Source of the DNA: an uncultured Cyclobacteriaceae bacterium
GTDB taxonomy: Bacteria > Bacteroidota > Bacteroidia > Cytophagales > Cyclobacteriaceae
NCBI GenBank assembly: GCA_943788235.1
Contig: CALSPM010000006.1
Coordinates: 172,161 to 236,160 of the forward strand
DNA: 64,000 bases
Reading direction: 5' to 3'
The notes under the pieces were generated by a model. The model was not told where the DNA came from and made no database searches. It worked only from the letters and a program-made list of their open reading frames with translations. This document shows, one piece after another, positions 9,233 to 18,695 of this stretch; the stretch's first letter is position 1; the number at the start of each line of letters is the position of its first letter. A program made the position numbers and the translations under genes.

Positions 9233-9751
9233 ATGAAAAAGATAACTAAAATTACATGGATTTTGAGCCTAGCTGTGATGGGTTTCAGTTGTTCGAATAA
9301 AGAATTGGAATCACGCCTAGCTAAATTAGAAGGCAAGATGGCCCAATTAGAGACTAAAAATGGAGTAAGAACTACTCCGGCGGTACCGACTTCAGCCAAA
9401 GTGCCGGATGTAAAGCCAGATGGCCCACTTCCGACGTTCAAATTTTCAGAAGAAAGTTTTGACTTTGGTACCATTACAGAAGGAGACGTAGTAGATCACG
9501 TTTTTTCATTCGTCAATGAGGGCGACGCTCCTTTAATCATTAGCAGTGCCACTGCTTCTTGCGGATGTACCGTGCCTGTATGGCCTAAAGCACCTATTGC
9601 TCCTGGAGAACAAGCAGAGATTAAGGTGCAGTTTAACAGTAGAAGTAAGCCAGGTGTTCAGAACAAGACGGTAACCGTTACGGCCAATACTTATCCTAAG
9701 GTGACCCGCTTGAAAATTAAAGCGAATGTAAACAAGGCAAATCCATCATAA
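9233..9751 (+). CDS. DUF1573 lipoprotein
   Basis: The signal peptide ends in a lipobox (VMGFSC, Cys at about 20), followed by a short coiled coil (ELESRLAKLEGKMAQLE) and a DUF1573 domain at about residues 70-165 containing FDFGTITEGDVVDHVF and the ASCGCTVP motif. DUF1573 is an Ig-like (ASH-like) fold common in Bacteroidota envelope proteins; its role is unknown. It is 172 aa and only 6 bp from yajC. Confidence 0.9.
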   Translation: MKKITKITWILSLAVMGFSCSNKELESRLAKLEGKMAQLETKNGVRTTPAVPTSAKVPDVKPDGPLPTFKFSEESFDFGTITEGDVVDHVFSFVNEGDAPLIISSATASCGCTVPVWPKAPIAPGEQAEIKVQFNSRSKPGVQNKTVTVTANTYPKVTRLKIKANVNKANPS

Positions 9752-9757
9752 GCCGAT

Positions 9758-10066
9758 ATGTTGGAAATCATATTTTTACAGGCATCAGGAAATAACTATT
9801 CTCAATTCATCATGCTGGGAGGTATGGTCGCTATATTTTACTTCTTTTTTATTCGTCCACAGCAAAAAAAGCAAAAGGACACCAAAAAATTTATTGAAGC
9901 GGTGAAAAAAGGAGATATGGTAGTGACGTTGGGGGGGATACATGGAAAAGTATTTTCGGTTGATGAGGCTACGATTACCCTTGATGTAGATCGGGGGAAT
10001 AAGTTGGTGGTTGAGAAATCATCTCTCTCATTGGATACCAGTGTTCAATACATATCCAAGAAATAG
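9758..10066 (+). CDS. yajC: Preprotein translocase subunit YajC
   Basis: At 102 aa it has a single membrane helix (FIMLGGMVAIFYFFFIRPQ) followed by the typical RPQQKKQKD basic stretch and the conserved GDMVVTLGGIHGKV motif. YajC associates with SecDF at the Sec translocon. SecDF is encoded about 20 kb away in this window (30279-33281). The gene is tightly packed between the DUF1573 gene and the ybbR gene. Confidence 0.95.
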   Translation: MLEIIFLQASGNNYSQFIMLGGMVAIFYFFFIRPQQKKQKDTKKFIEAVKKGDMVVTLGGIHGKVFSVDEATITLDVDRGNKLVVEKSSLSLDTSVQYISKK

Positions 10067-10081
10067 CTTAGGTATGATTTG

Positions 10082-11020
10082 ATGATCAACTTCAATAAGT
10101 TCACAAATAACTGGAAGGTAGTATTGATCTCCATCATGGGGGCTGCTACCTTTTGGCTTTTTAGGGCACTGAATAAGTCACATAGTGCGCTGATCAGTTA
10201 TCCAATTGAATTCGTTTTTAATGTAGACAGCACTGTAGTCATGAATTCGCTGCCAACTACGATTAAAATAGATGTCAGCAGTGGCGGCTGGAATTTATTC
10301 AGAAGGACGTTGATATTTAGTATTGACCCTATCAAGGTAGAACTAGATAATCCCTCCGAAGTCAATTTTCTGACCAAATCATTTTTGAGCCCAATTGTTG
10401 AGGATCAGTTAAAAGGGCTTACTATAAACTATATTGTTACAGATACTTTATTCCTTAGCATTGAACGAAAGATAACGAAGCAGATGATATTAAAGGTAGA
10501 TAGCTTGAGCTTACCCCTTGAAGAAGATTATCAACTTATGTCTAATATAACCATTCAACCTGACCATGTTGTGTTGACCGGACCTAAATCTATTATTAAC
10601 TCTTTTGAATCAGATTTCTACATTACCCTAGACGAGAATAATATCGATGAGGATTTTAATGGTAGGGTAGAAGTTCCCATAGTATTTGAAGACCTCATTC
10701 AATCTTATCCTAGTGAGGTCAATGTGAGTTTTGAGGTGGATAAGTTTAAAAATGTTAAGATAGGGGTTCCAATTATCTTGCAGAATTTCCCTTCCAATCG
10801 AGTGACTACGCTGCTAGATTCTATAGTAGATGTGACCTATAGGGTCAAGGAGTCTTTTAAAGAGGATTTTTCGTCAGAGGATTTTTATGTAGTCTTAGAT
10901 TATGATTTTTTAAAAACAGATTCTTTGGGTGTACCCGTACTGATCAAGTATCCTGATACCTTGCGAATCGTGAATATAGACTCCCAAAAAGTGAGATTTC
11001 GGTACGAAAATGAGGAATAG
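10082..11020 (+). CDS. YbbR-like domain protein
   Basis: The protein is 312 aa when started at the ATG 10082; an in-frame TTG lies one codon earlier. There is one N-terminal membrane helix (WKVVLISIMGAATFWLFRAL), then an extracytoplasmic region with at least two YbbR-type beta repeats (around residues 45-130 and 150-225, the latter with HVVLTGPKSIINSF). Bacterial YbbR/CdaR proteins regulate diadenylate cyclase in Firmicutes; here the position between yajC and coaE is the conserved Bacteroidota arrangement and no cyclase gene is nearby. It overlaps coaE by 11 bp. Confidence 0.85.
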   Translation: MINFNKFTNNWKVVLISIMGAATFWLFRALNKSHSALISYPIEFVFNVDSTVVMNSLPTTIKIDVSSGGWNLFRRTLIFSIDPIKVELDNPSEVNFLTKSFLSPIVEDQLKGLTINYIVTDTLFLSIERKITKQMILKVDSLSLPLEEDYQLMSNITIQPDHVVLTGPKSIINSFESDFYITLDENNIDEDFNGRVEVPIVFEDLIQSYPSEVNVSFEVDKFKNVKIGVPIILQNFPSNRVTTLLDSIVDVTYRVKESFKEDFSSEDFYVVLDYDFLKTDSLGVPVLIKYPDTLRIVNIDSQKVRFRYENEE

Positions 11021-11615
11021 TCCGTTATTGATAGGTATTACTGGGGGGATCGGGAGTGGTAAGAGCCTGATAAGTAGTATTTTTAATAAACTGGGGCTAC
11101 CAGTGTATGATGCCGATAGACGAGCCAAATGGCTGATGGCTCATGACCCAAATATTAAGTCTCAACTGATTGAATTATTGGGCTCAGAAAGTTATACTGA
11201 GCAAGGATTAAATAGGTCCTTCATTGCACGTAAATCTTTTAATAACGAAAAGATTTTAGCTCGATTAAATGCGATGGTTCATCCAGAAGTAGGCGCTGAC
11301 TTTACTAGATGGGTAGCATTGCATGATTCCAGTCCAGTTTTATTAAAAGAATCAGCCTTAATTTTTGAAACCTCTTCACACACTGAATTAGACCAAATTA
11401 TTTTGGTTTTGTCACCAAGTGCACTGAGAATTAAAAGAGTTTTGACTCGTGATTTACATCGAGATAAGAAAGATATTAAAGCGATTATATCTCTCCAGTT
11501 GCCAGCGGCAGAAACTAGTTTATTGGCACATTTCATTATCAATAATGATGAAAGAAACTTATTACTTCCCCAGATCTTGAGTATTCATAAAGCGTTGATA
11601 GCTCAGGTGAGTTGA
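11010..11615 (+). CDS. coaE: Dephospho-CoA kinase
   Basis: At 201 aa it has the P-loop IGITGGIGSGKS at residues 8-19, the conserved YDADRRAKWL and the HPEVGADF motif typical of CoaE. It phosphorylates the 3-prime hydroxyl of dephospho-CoA, the last step of coenzyme A synthesis, in the cytosol. Its start lies 11 bp inside ybbR, so translation is probably coupled. Confidence 0.95.
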   Translation: MRNSPLLIGITGGIGSGKSLISSIFNKLGLPVYDADRRAKWLMAHDPNIKSQLIELLGSESYTEQGLNRSFIARKSFNNEKILARLNAMVHPEVGADFTRWVALHDSSPVLLKESALIFETSSHTELDQIILVLSPSALRIKRVLTRDLHRDKKDIKAIISLQLPAAETSLLAHFIINNDERNLLLPQILSIHKALIAQVS

Positions 11616-11633
11616 TTGTAAAGTGCTAATTTT

Positions 11634-14240
11634 TCAGAAGTCACAAACTATTTGCTCATATTCATGGGGTCTATATGCTTGAGAATGTATGAGATTACCA
11701 CTAAAATCCTTGGTAATTATGATGTGGAAAGGAGCGGATGCGATAAATATTTCGAATTGAAAGAGGGGTTTTTTCTGATTTGAAATAGATCGAATGGCAT
11801 CGTACTCAGCAGGATAATGAATAGATTGGTCCCCATAAATGAGTCCAAATTTATTATTTTTTAAATAACGAAATACATTATCAGTGATTTGTGTATAAGT
11901 GTTTATTCCTTTTAGGATATTTTTTTGATGATCAGTTATAAGGGACCAGCTGCTATCTGTTTGTACCCAAAATAAGGAATCATTGAGGCTTATTATATTT
12001 TGATATTTAAAGTCAATGACCACAACACCCTCACGGTTTATTAATCCTTTAAATGATCTTTTTTTCGTTAAATAATAAGGACCCAACCGCTGAGATACAC
12101 CTTCGTATTGATCAGAGAGCTCAATGTTATGATTTAAATCAAATCCTTTTATCTTTCCATTTTTTAGTAATTGTGCGAGTTGATTTTTTTGCTCAATAAA
12201 ATCATATTCAATGGGAATGATCACATTCCCTTTTTGATCCAATACACCTTGCTTACCTTTAAGAGTAATTTTAAAGAGAGAATCTGTTAGTAGATCTATT
12301 TGATCAAAACTACCCTTGAACATTAGCTTACCTTCTTTATTGTAGATTTCCCGTGCATTTTTATGGGTTTTGAGTAAATAACGGGCCCTTACTTTTCCTT
12401 GACCATCACGAGACAGCAGACTGTTTACGGTAACTTCTTTATTTATAAGAATCGATTGCTCATTGTGGAAGAGTACATAGGAAGAATCAGAATCACGAAT
12501 GACCAATGCCAATTCACGTAAGGATTGAATGGAATCTACCTTGATAAATGCATCCTTCGGTTTGATTAAGTACCAATGAATTTTTTTGAGGCCCAACCAG
12601 GGCTGATGGTCAATGAGATCTTCAAAAACATTTGTACCCAAATCTTTAATGATTTGCTTATGATATATCTTATAATCTGATATGCCTTGCGTATAATGAT
12701 AGGTATCACCAACATAAATATCACGGTCTGCTTCCCAAGGTATGAGGAAGTTCATATTACTTTCAAGCAAGGCTTGTTTGGTTTCATGATAAAGTAGTAT
12801 TAAAGAATCATTGATCAACTCATAGTCATCTGCTAAAAAATTAGGAGTTAGTTGTTTTTTTTCGATGCCTTTTTGAACAAAAGATAGGTGATGAAAGGCG
12901 ATTTCCTCCCCCACACGAAACGCCCAAAAATTGCCTACCGTATTGATCTCATCATAAGTGAAGGGAGTGAGTATTTTACCCGTATAGGTAGCCAATGCCC
13001 AGCCCTCTTCTCTTCTGATCTTGAGCCATCGTCCCCCTACAATTGCGGCGTCTATGAGTTTATCGAACAGTAATTTTCCTGACTTATGGATGATTTTTAT
13101 TTGTGTGGATTCTTTGATTTTTACAAATCCAAAGCCCAGGTCCTCATAAGTGATCATGGGGCCTGAATAGATGGAAGTACCCGCTCTGTTGATCAGTTGC
13201 TTCATTCCGGAGGCACTGCTGACCCCTATAATGTCGCCTTGTAATGTTTGGCAAAGCAGCTCCTGCTTTAAAAGGGAGTGATACTTAGGGTTTAAGATAG
13301 GGGTTCCTTCTAAATTCATGAAGCCAATTTTTCCATGTTCTAAGAAAGGCAATAGTGGTTGCGCATTTAATTGAGAAATGACCTGTAGCGAATCTATCTT
13401 TTCTTCGAATGCAGGGAAAGCAGAAAGCTTAAAAAATACTTCTGGGCTCATATGGTATAAAATCGATAACAATTCCTCGTTGTGTGGGCTTTGAGGATAG
13501 TTTTGTAGATGATCTAAAAAATAATGGGATGTATTAAGGTCTAATGTTCGCTCGAAAATAACATCGATGGCTGCGGTTACATATCGAGAGTTTGGGTACT
13601 CATTGATAAATTTTTTAAATTCATTAAGGTCATTATTTGCTGTTTTTTCTTCATAAAGGAGCCGTTCGTAATGGGCTTGTGCACGTTCTGAAAATCTGGA
13701 TGTGGAATATACCTTTACATAATTTTCATAGGATTTCCAGTTATGAATCTGTGTTACCGAATCAAAAGCTAAGCTATCGATATTATAGAAGAATTCTTCG
13801 CTATAAGCGCTTTTGGGATATAACGAAAGAAAATAATGAAAGGCATCCAGCGTATAGCGGGATAAGGTTTTTTCATAGGTTTGATTTTCGATGTCAGTAT
13901 TGGTTTTCTCGATATCAAGGAGGCTAAATGAATCCATGATAAAAGTTAATTTTATTTTTTCATCTGCCCGTTGAAAATCAACAACCGCCCGTTGGGCATA
14001 AATGCGGGCTTGATCTAGGTCATAGTATTCGGGAAGGCTATCGCAAGACAATAGTCGGGCATACATCCACCGACTACCCGGATTAATGGAATCTTTAGAA
14101 ATTTGACTTTCTAGGAGTTCCTTAGCTTTTGCGACATCCTTTCTTTCAAGTGCTCTGAATACACGCTTGAGATCCTGAGCGTTCACCATGAGATGAGGGA
14201 TCAGTAGGAATAAAAAGCAAATAATTTTAACAAAATTCAT
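11634..14240 (-). CDS. WG-repeat secreted protein
   Basis: Starting at the ATG 14240 gives 868 aa with a clean signal peptide (MNFVKIICFLFLLIPHLMVNAQ); the ten codons upstream open only from a TTG. The first 280 residues are helical and TPR-like (RALERKDVAKAKELLESQIS, repeated SRxxxxA patterns). From about residue 300 to the end are WG-type beta repeats (GKIGFMNLEGTPILNPKYHS, GKQGVLDQKGNVIIPIEYDF, SFKGLINREGVVVIDFKYQN). WG repeats are common in exported or surface proteins; no activity is known. It is convergent with coaE. Confidence 0.85.
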   Translation of the reverse strand: MNFVKIICFLFLLIPHLMVNAQDLKRVFRALERKDVAKAKELLESQISKDSINPGSRWMYARLLSCDSLPEYYDLDQARIYAQRAVVDFQRADEKIKLTFIMDSFSLLDIEKTNTDIENQTYEKTLSRYTLDAFHYFLSLYPKSAYSEEFFYNIDSLAFDSVTQIHNWKSYENYVKVYSTSRFSERAQAHYERLLYEEKTANNDLNEFKKFINEYPNSRYVTAAIDVIFERTLDLNTSHYFLDHLQNYPQSPHNEELLSILYHMSPEVFFKLSAFPAFEEKIDSLQVISQLNAQPLLPFLEHGKIGFMNLEGTPILNPKYHSLLKQELLCQTLQGDIIGVSSASGMKQLINRAGTSIYSGPMITYEDLGFGFVKIKESTQIKIIHKSGKLLFDKLIDAAIVGGRWLKIRREEGWALATYTGKILTPFTYDEINTVGNFWAFRVGEEIAFHHLSFVQKGIEKKQLTPNFLADDYELINDSLILLYHETKQALLESNMNFLIPWEADRDIYVGDTYHYTQGISDYKIYHKQIIKDLGTNVFEDLIDHQPWLGLKKIHWYLIKPKDAFIKVDSIQSLRELALVIRDSDSSYVLFHNEQSILINKEVTVNSLLSRDGQGKVRARYLLKTHKNAREIYNKEGKLMFKGSFDQIDLLTDSLFKITLKGKQGVLDQKGNVIIPIEYDFIEQKNQLAQLLKNGKIKGFDLNHNIELSDQYEGVSQRLGPYYLTKKRSFKGLINREGVVVIDFKYQNIISLNDSLFWVQTDSSWSLITDHQKNILKGINTYTQITDNVFRYLKNNKFGLIYGDQSIHYPAEYDAIRSISNQKKPLFQFEIFIASAPFHIIITKDFSGNLIHSQAYRPHEYEQIVCDF

Positions 14241-14328
14241 TTCTGGTATAAAATTACATATTTGAGTCAAGTCCTTCGAGGAACCTCATGAAAACCTTTG
14301 GTAGTTTAGTAAAACTTACCTTTTATCG

Positions 14329-15555
14329 TTAGGAACGACGATTAGCAAGTAGTGGAGGAGGTCCTCCCGTGAATGGGTTCCATCTACTAATGGTTTTAGC
14401 GCCAAAGCCAGAAGCACGCATAACCAGGCGGTCTCCGTATTTATCTCTAATCTTATCCATGGCTTGATATAGATTGAACATATTTTCAGAATCTTCAAAT
14501 AGATGAATTTGATGACCCCCACCTACCAGATGACTGAACTTGACGCCTATCAATCGCACCAGAAGCCTTTTTTGATAGAGTTTTTCGTACAATGTCATCA
14601 CGATGGGTAAAATGACTTGATCTGAAGCGCTATACGGAATTCTTTTTTGTATTGTATAGGTTTGAAAGTCTGAATATCGAAGTTTTATGGTGACACAAGC
14701 CGTCAGTTTATTACCCCTACGCAATTGAAAAATAAGATTTTCTGCCATAGCTGTCAGTAAGGACTTTAGCTTACCGATGTCTGTAGTATCTACATTGAAG
14801 GTGCGTTCTGTAGATATGGATTTGCGCTCTTGATAAGAGATGACTGGGCTAAGATCTATGCCATGTGCTTTTTTCCAAAGTCCAGTGCCATTTTTACCCA
14901 ATACTTTGCTGATCATATTGACTGGCATTTCTTGAAGGGTTTGAATTTTTCGAATGCCTAAGTCACATAATATACGATAGGTTTTTTCTCCTACCATAGG
15001 GATTTTCCTAATAGACAAGGGGGCTAAAAAGGGCTTTTCATGTCCTTTGAAAATACTGAGTTGGTTATTGGGCTTGGCTTCGCTGGTAGCTATTTTAGAA
15101 ACCGTCTTATTGGAAGATAATCCAAAGGAGATAGGAAGACCCGTTTCTTTTATGATTTTTTGACGTAATTCAGAAGAAAAATTTTGGCAACTATAAAATT
15201 TATCTACGCCAGTCAAATCAATATAGAATTCATCAATTGAACTTTTTTCATAAATAGGCACTGCCTCTCGGATGATGTCCGTGACATTTTGGGAATGTTT
15301 GGAATAAGTTTCTGAATTACCTCTTAATACGATGGCCTCAGGACAAAGTCTTTTAGCCATTTTCATGGGCATGGCCGAGTGGATCCCAAAATGTCGAGCC
15401 TCATAACTGCAAGAAGCAACGATGCCTCGATCAGAAACACCTCCAATCAAGATAGGTTTACCTATAAGTCGGCTATTGATCAAGCGCTCACAAGAGATAA
15501 AAAAAGTATCCAAATCAATGTGCATAATGTTTCGAGGGGCGGTTTCTTGTATCAT
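14329..15555 (-). CDS. dinB: DNA polymerase IV (Y-family translesion polymerase)
   Basis: At 408 aa it contains the Y-family palm motifs HIDLDTFFISCERL (first catalytic Asp pair) and SSIDEFYIDLTG (catalytic Asp-Glu), an intact steric region, and a C-terminal little-finger domain. It copies damaged templates with low fidelity. The start is one base after the stop of the dnaE 3-prime segment, so the two polymerases form an operon, as in bacterial mutagenesis cassettes. No lexA, imuA or umuD homologue is visible next to it. Confidence 0.93.
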   Translation of the reverse strand: MIQETAPRNIMHIDLDTFFISCERLINSRLIGKPILIGGVSDRGIVASCSYEARHFGIHSAMPMKMAKRLCPEAIVLRGNSETYSKHSQNVTDIIREAVPIYEKSSIDEFYIDLTGVDKFYSCQNFSSELRQKIIKETGLPISFGLSSNKTVSKIATSEAKPNNQLSIFKGHEKPFLAPLSIRKIPMVGEKTYRILCDLGIRKIQTLQEMPVNMISKVLGKNGTGLWKKAHGIDLSPVISYQERKSISTERTFNVDTTDIGKLKSLLTAMAENLIFQLRRGNKLTACVTIKLRYSDFQTYTIQKRIPYSASDQVILPIVMTLYEKLYQKRLLVRLIGVKFSHLVGGGHQIHLFEDSENMFNLYQAMDKIRDKYGDRLVMRASGFGAKTISRWNPFTGGPPPLLANRRS

Positions 15556-15556
15556 A

Positions 15557-16102
15557 TTATGTGGTTATTTCTCCTTTTTTTAAATCAGTATATCTAGGAT
15601 CTTCTACAATAGGCAAAAAATCCATTTGATTTATATTGATATGTATACAATCGAATTCTTCCATAACGACCCCTTTTAGTAGGTAACTACCTCTGCCTCT
15701 AAAAGGATATTGAATAGTGCTTTGAGGGAAATGAACGGTATCGATGAAATGACCGGTATGATCTAAAAAATTTCCAAACTGCATAAGGGCGCCAGTGTTT
15801 GTTCTTGTTTTCTTGTAGGTAACTAAATACCCGTATACAATGACCTCTTGATGGAGGTAATGCTTTAAATCCTTTGCAGATAATGAAGGCGGAACTTTTG
15901 TGACCAGTAATTCAAAAGGATTACAAAGAGGGAATCCAAAATATTCTATTTCATTGAATGCGTGAGCTAAGGGGATTTGCTTGAACATAGGCATTTTGTA
16001 GGTCGTTCGTGCTACTTTGAACAGATTGAAAGTCCGTATTTCCATATTTATTTTATTGATCTTCATATGGCTTTCCCAAAGTAATTCGTAGGGATCTCTT
16101 TT
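15557..16102 (-). CDS. dnaE: 3-prime part of dnaE in a shifted frame (C-terminal OB domain)
   Basis: From about 16102 the minus strand continues the DnaE protein in the neighbouring frame: DPYELLWESHMKINKI follows directly on the family motif AFRFTEK, and further on LVTYKKTRTNTGALMQFG and DTVHFP are the C-terminal OB-fold of DnaE. The frame also runs back to an ATG at 16180, but that stretch overlaps the upstream frame and is not DnaE-like. Removing one A from the AAAA run (T run at 16099-16102 on the plus strand) would fuse both parts into one protein of about 990 residues. Confidence 0.85.
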   Translation of the reverse strand, partial: KRDPYELLWESHMKINKINMEIRTFNLFKVARTTYKMPMFKQIPLAHAFNEIEYFGFPLCNPFELLVTKVPPSLSAKDLKHYLHQEVIVYGYLVTYKKTRTNTGALMQFGNFLDHTGHFIDTVHFPQSTIQYPFRGRGSYLLKGVVMEEFDCIHININQMDFLPIVEDPRYTDLKKGEITT

Positions 16103-18536
16103 CCGTAAATCGGAAAGCTTCAATTTTAATGAGAAGAGAGAGTTGTTCCATAGAGAGAGGCACGCGTTCGATAAAATCATCTAAGTCTTTAAAGATGCCT
16201 TCCTTTTCTCGATGGGCACAAATTTTTTCTACGGTACTGGCTTCGATAGACTTAACCAAAATAAAGCCAAGAAGGATGTGTTTACCTGAAATAGAGGTAG
16301 CTAATTCACCTGTGTTTACACAGGGAGGAGAAATAAGCGCACCGTGCATACGTGCTTCATGAATATAAAGCTCGGTTTGATAAAATCCACCAAAATTATT
16401 AAGGGTAGCCACTAAATATTCTAAGGGATAGTAGGCTTTGAGAAATAAGCTCTGATAGCTTTCTACTGCGTATGAGGCCGAGTGACCTTTGGCAAAAGCA
16501 TAACCTGCAAAACTTTCAATTTGCCTCCAAACTTCATTGACCTCTTCGATAGGATATTTTTCCTTTGCACAGTTCGTAAAAAATTTATCTTTGACCGCTG
16601 TAAATTCTGATCGTCCTCTGTATTTTCCTGAGATTCCCCTACGTAGGACATCGGCCTCTCCAAGATCTAGTTTCCCATAATAATGAGCTACTTTAATGAC
16701 ATCTTCTTGATAGACCATGATGCCAAAAGTTTCTGGCATAATTTTTAACATGATGGGGTGGACTTCTTTGATACGCTCAGGAAAGCGGCATCTTAAAATA
16801 TATTCTTGCATCATGCCTGATCGGGCTACGCCTGGCCTGATGATAGAGCTGGCGGCGACCAATCCCAAATAGCTATCAACTTGTAGTTTTTTGAGGAGTA
16901 TGCGCATGGCAGGAGATTCTACATAAAAGCAACCTATGACCTTGCCGAGTCGGAGTAGTTTTTTTATTTTCACATCGGTTTTAAAACGCTTAATGTCATG
17001 AATATCTATAGGGGATATATTAGGATGGTTTTTTCCGATAATACTTACGGCATCTTTGATTTTTCCTAATCCCCTTTGACTTAGTATATCAAATTTATAG
17101 AGTCCGATGTCTTCCGCTGTGACCATATCAAAATGAGTGGTAGCGTAGCCTTTTGGCGGCATGAACGTAGCCGTATAATAATTAATTGGCCTTTCAGAAA
17201 TCACAATACCCCCCGCATGAATGCCTAGATAATTGGGAAAGCCTTCAATTCTTTTGGCGTAAATAATGACCAATTTCGATAGTTTATCAAAAGTAGGTTC
17301 TTGTGTTGAGGCCCCTCTTGAAAGGAGGTCTATTTCATGTTTGGGAAGGCCAAAGACTTTACCGAGTTCACGTACAGATGCACGGTATTGAAAAGTATTG
17401 TAGACGGCAATAAGTGCTGTGTGGGGGAATCGTTTAAAAATAAAATCGATGATATCATTTCGATCACGCCAAGAAAAGTCAAGGTCAAAGTCTGGAGGAG
17501 TTTTTCGGTAAAAATTGATAAATCGTTCAAAATACAAATCAAGTTCTACCGGATCAACATCTGTAATTCTGAGTAGATAAGCAACGATACTATTGGCACC
17601 ACTGCCCCGTCCGACATAAAAATAGCCTTTGCTTCGTGCGTAGTTGATGATTTCCCAATTTATAAGAAAATAGGAGATAAAGTTTTTTTGATAAATGACA
17701 TTTAATTCTTTTTTTATTCGATTGAGAATGATTTCATTGGGATTGGGATATCGATAGTGAAGTCCCTGTTCACAGAGTGTTTTGAGTAATTCAAAATCTC
17801 TTTTTTCATCCCCCGAAAATGTTTCTTGATTTTTGGAATGTATGTGTTCGAAATCAAAGGAGATGATGCATCGAGCGAGTAGCTGATAGGTGTTTTCAAT
17901 GAGTTTGGGCCATGTAGCAAATTTGCGTTTAAGTAGTCTTTCATTGATGTATAAGTCAGTGGCTTGCCCTTGTACATTTGCTGAGAGTTTGCTCAGTAAG
18001 GTATTTTGATCAATGGCTCTGAGTAGTCGATGTGTATTAAAGTCTTTTTTATCTCTAAAAGAGCAGGTATGAAGGATAAGAATTTTATCGATATTGAATG
18101 ATGTTCTGCTGTATTCAAGTTCAGGGATGTGCTCTGAATTGACGCCCAAGAATTCATTTTTTTTTAATTTAAAATGGCGGCATTTAATGTAGGGGTAAAT
18201 CACAACCGTATCTTTTAAGGTCTTTGCCCGCTCAGGGATATCACATATCTGTGTGGAGGTAAAGTGGGATAGATATGCATTTATTTGTTGAAATCCATTA
18301 TTGTTTTGAGCCAAAATGATGAATTTTTGTATACCGTTATTTCTAAAATCCACACCTAATACGGGCTTTATATTGTATTTAGGTGCCATTCGGACGAAAT
18401 CCAGAGAAGCAGAGGTATTGTTAATATCGGTAAGTGCCAATGTTTTAATACCCTGTTTTTGGGCCATCTTGAGGATAGATTCAGGAGCGACGGTTCCGTA
18501 TCGAAGGCTAAAATAGCTATGGTTGTTGATAAACAT
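16053..18536 (-). CDS. dnaE: DNA polymerase III alpha subunit, short DnaE type (main part, frameshifted near the C-terminus)
   Basis: The PHP domain is at the N-terminus (MFINNHSYFSLRYG, LALTDINN). The polymerase palm has PPDFDLDFSWRDR (two catalytic Asp, about residue 350) and YKFDILSQRGLGKI (third Asp). The helix-hairpin-helix region ends at IKIEAFRFTEK, where the frame is lost (stop at 16053); the rest follows in another frame. The combined length of about 1000 aa is typical of the second DnaE copy that accompanies a Y-family polymerase, not of the 1150-1450 aa replicative enzyme. The likely role is error-prone synthesis. An 8+8 bp palindrome covers the start. Confidence 0.9.
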   Translation of the reverse strand: MFINNHSYFSLRYGTVAPESILKMAQKQGIKTLALTDINNTSASLDFVRMAPKYNIKPVLGVDFRNNGIQKFIILAQNNNGFQQINAYLSHFTSTQICDIPERAKTLKDTVVIYPYIKCRHFKLKKNEFLGVNSEHIPELEYSRTSFNIDKILILHTCSFRDKKDFNTHRLLRAIDQNTLLSKLSANVQGQATDLYINERLLKRKFATWPKLIENTYQLLARCIISFDFEHIHSKNQETFSGDEKRDFELLKTLCEQGLHYRYPNPNEIILNRIKKELNVIYQKNFISYFLINWEIINYARSKGYFYVGRGSGANSIVAYLLRITDVDPVELDLYFERFINFYRKTPPDFDLDFSWRDRNDIIDFIFKRFPHTALIAVYNTFQYRASVRELGKVFGLPKHEIDLLSRGASTQEPTFDKLSKLVIIYAKRIEGFPNYLGIHAGGIVISERPINYYTATFMPPKGYATTHFDMVTAEDIGLYKFDILSQRGLGKIKDAVSIIGKNHPNISPIDIHDIKRFKTDVKIKKLLRLGKVIGCFYVESPAMRILLKKLQVDSYLGLVAASSIIRPGVARSGMMQEYILRCRFPERIKEVHPIMLKIMPETFGIMVYQEDVIKVAHYYGKLDLGEADVLRRGISGKYRGRSEFTAVKDKFFTNCAKEKYPIEEVNEVWRQIESFAGYAFAKGHSASYAVESYQSLFLKAYYPLEYLVATLNNFGGFYQTELYIHEARMHGALISPPCVNTGELATSISGKHILLGFILVKSIEASTVEKICAHREKEGIFKDLDDFIERVPLSMEQLSLLIKIEAFRFTEKRSLRITLGKPYEDQ

Positions 18537-18557
18537 TTACTAATAAATTTAGTAAAT
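18535..18557. promoter_or_regulatory. Palindrome over the dnaE start, candidate SOS-type operator
   Basis: ATTTACTA and TAGTAAAT are perfect 8-bp inverted arms separated by 7 bp. The left arm overlaps the dnaE ATG (18534-18536), so a bound repressor would block the start of the dnaE-dinB operon. A role in damage control is inferred from the genes, not from a known box. Confidence 0.4.
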
Positions 18558-18695
18558 GCTAATTTAAATAGTTTGAAATATTTAGAGCCTAATTTTCAGT
18601 TTTTTTATTAAAAAGAATCAGTAAAGTCAAATAAATATTAAGAGGTAAGTAAGGGATGCTTTTAAGAAAGATCGGATGCTTTAAGGAGAGAATGG

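Noticed and set aside
13637..13927. 96-aa plus-strand frame inside the WG-repeat gene
   Set aside because: Antisense to the helical region of that gene, without features of its own.
15557..16180. Independent 207-aa gene between dnaE and dinB
   Set aside because: Its first 28 residues are not DnaE-like and overlap the upstream frame; the rest is the C-terminal OB domain of the same DnaE.
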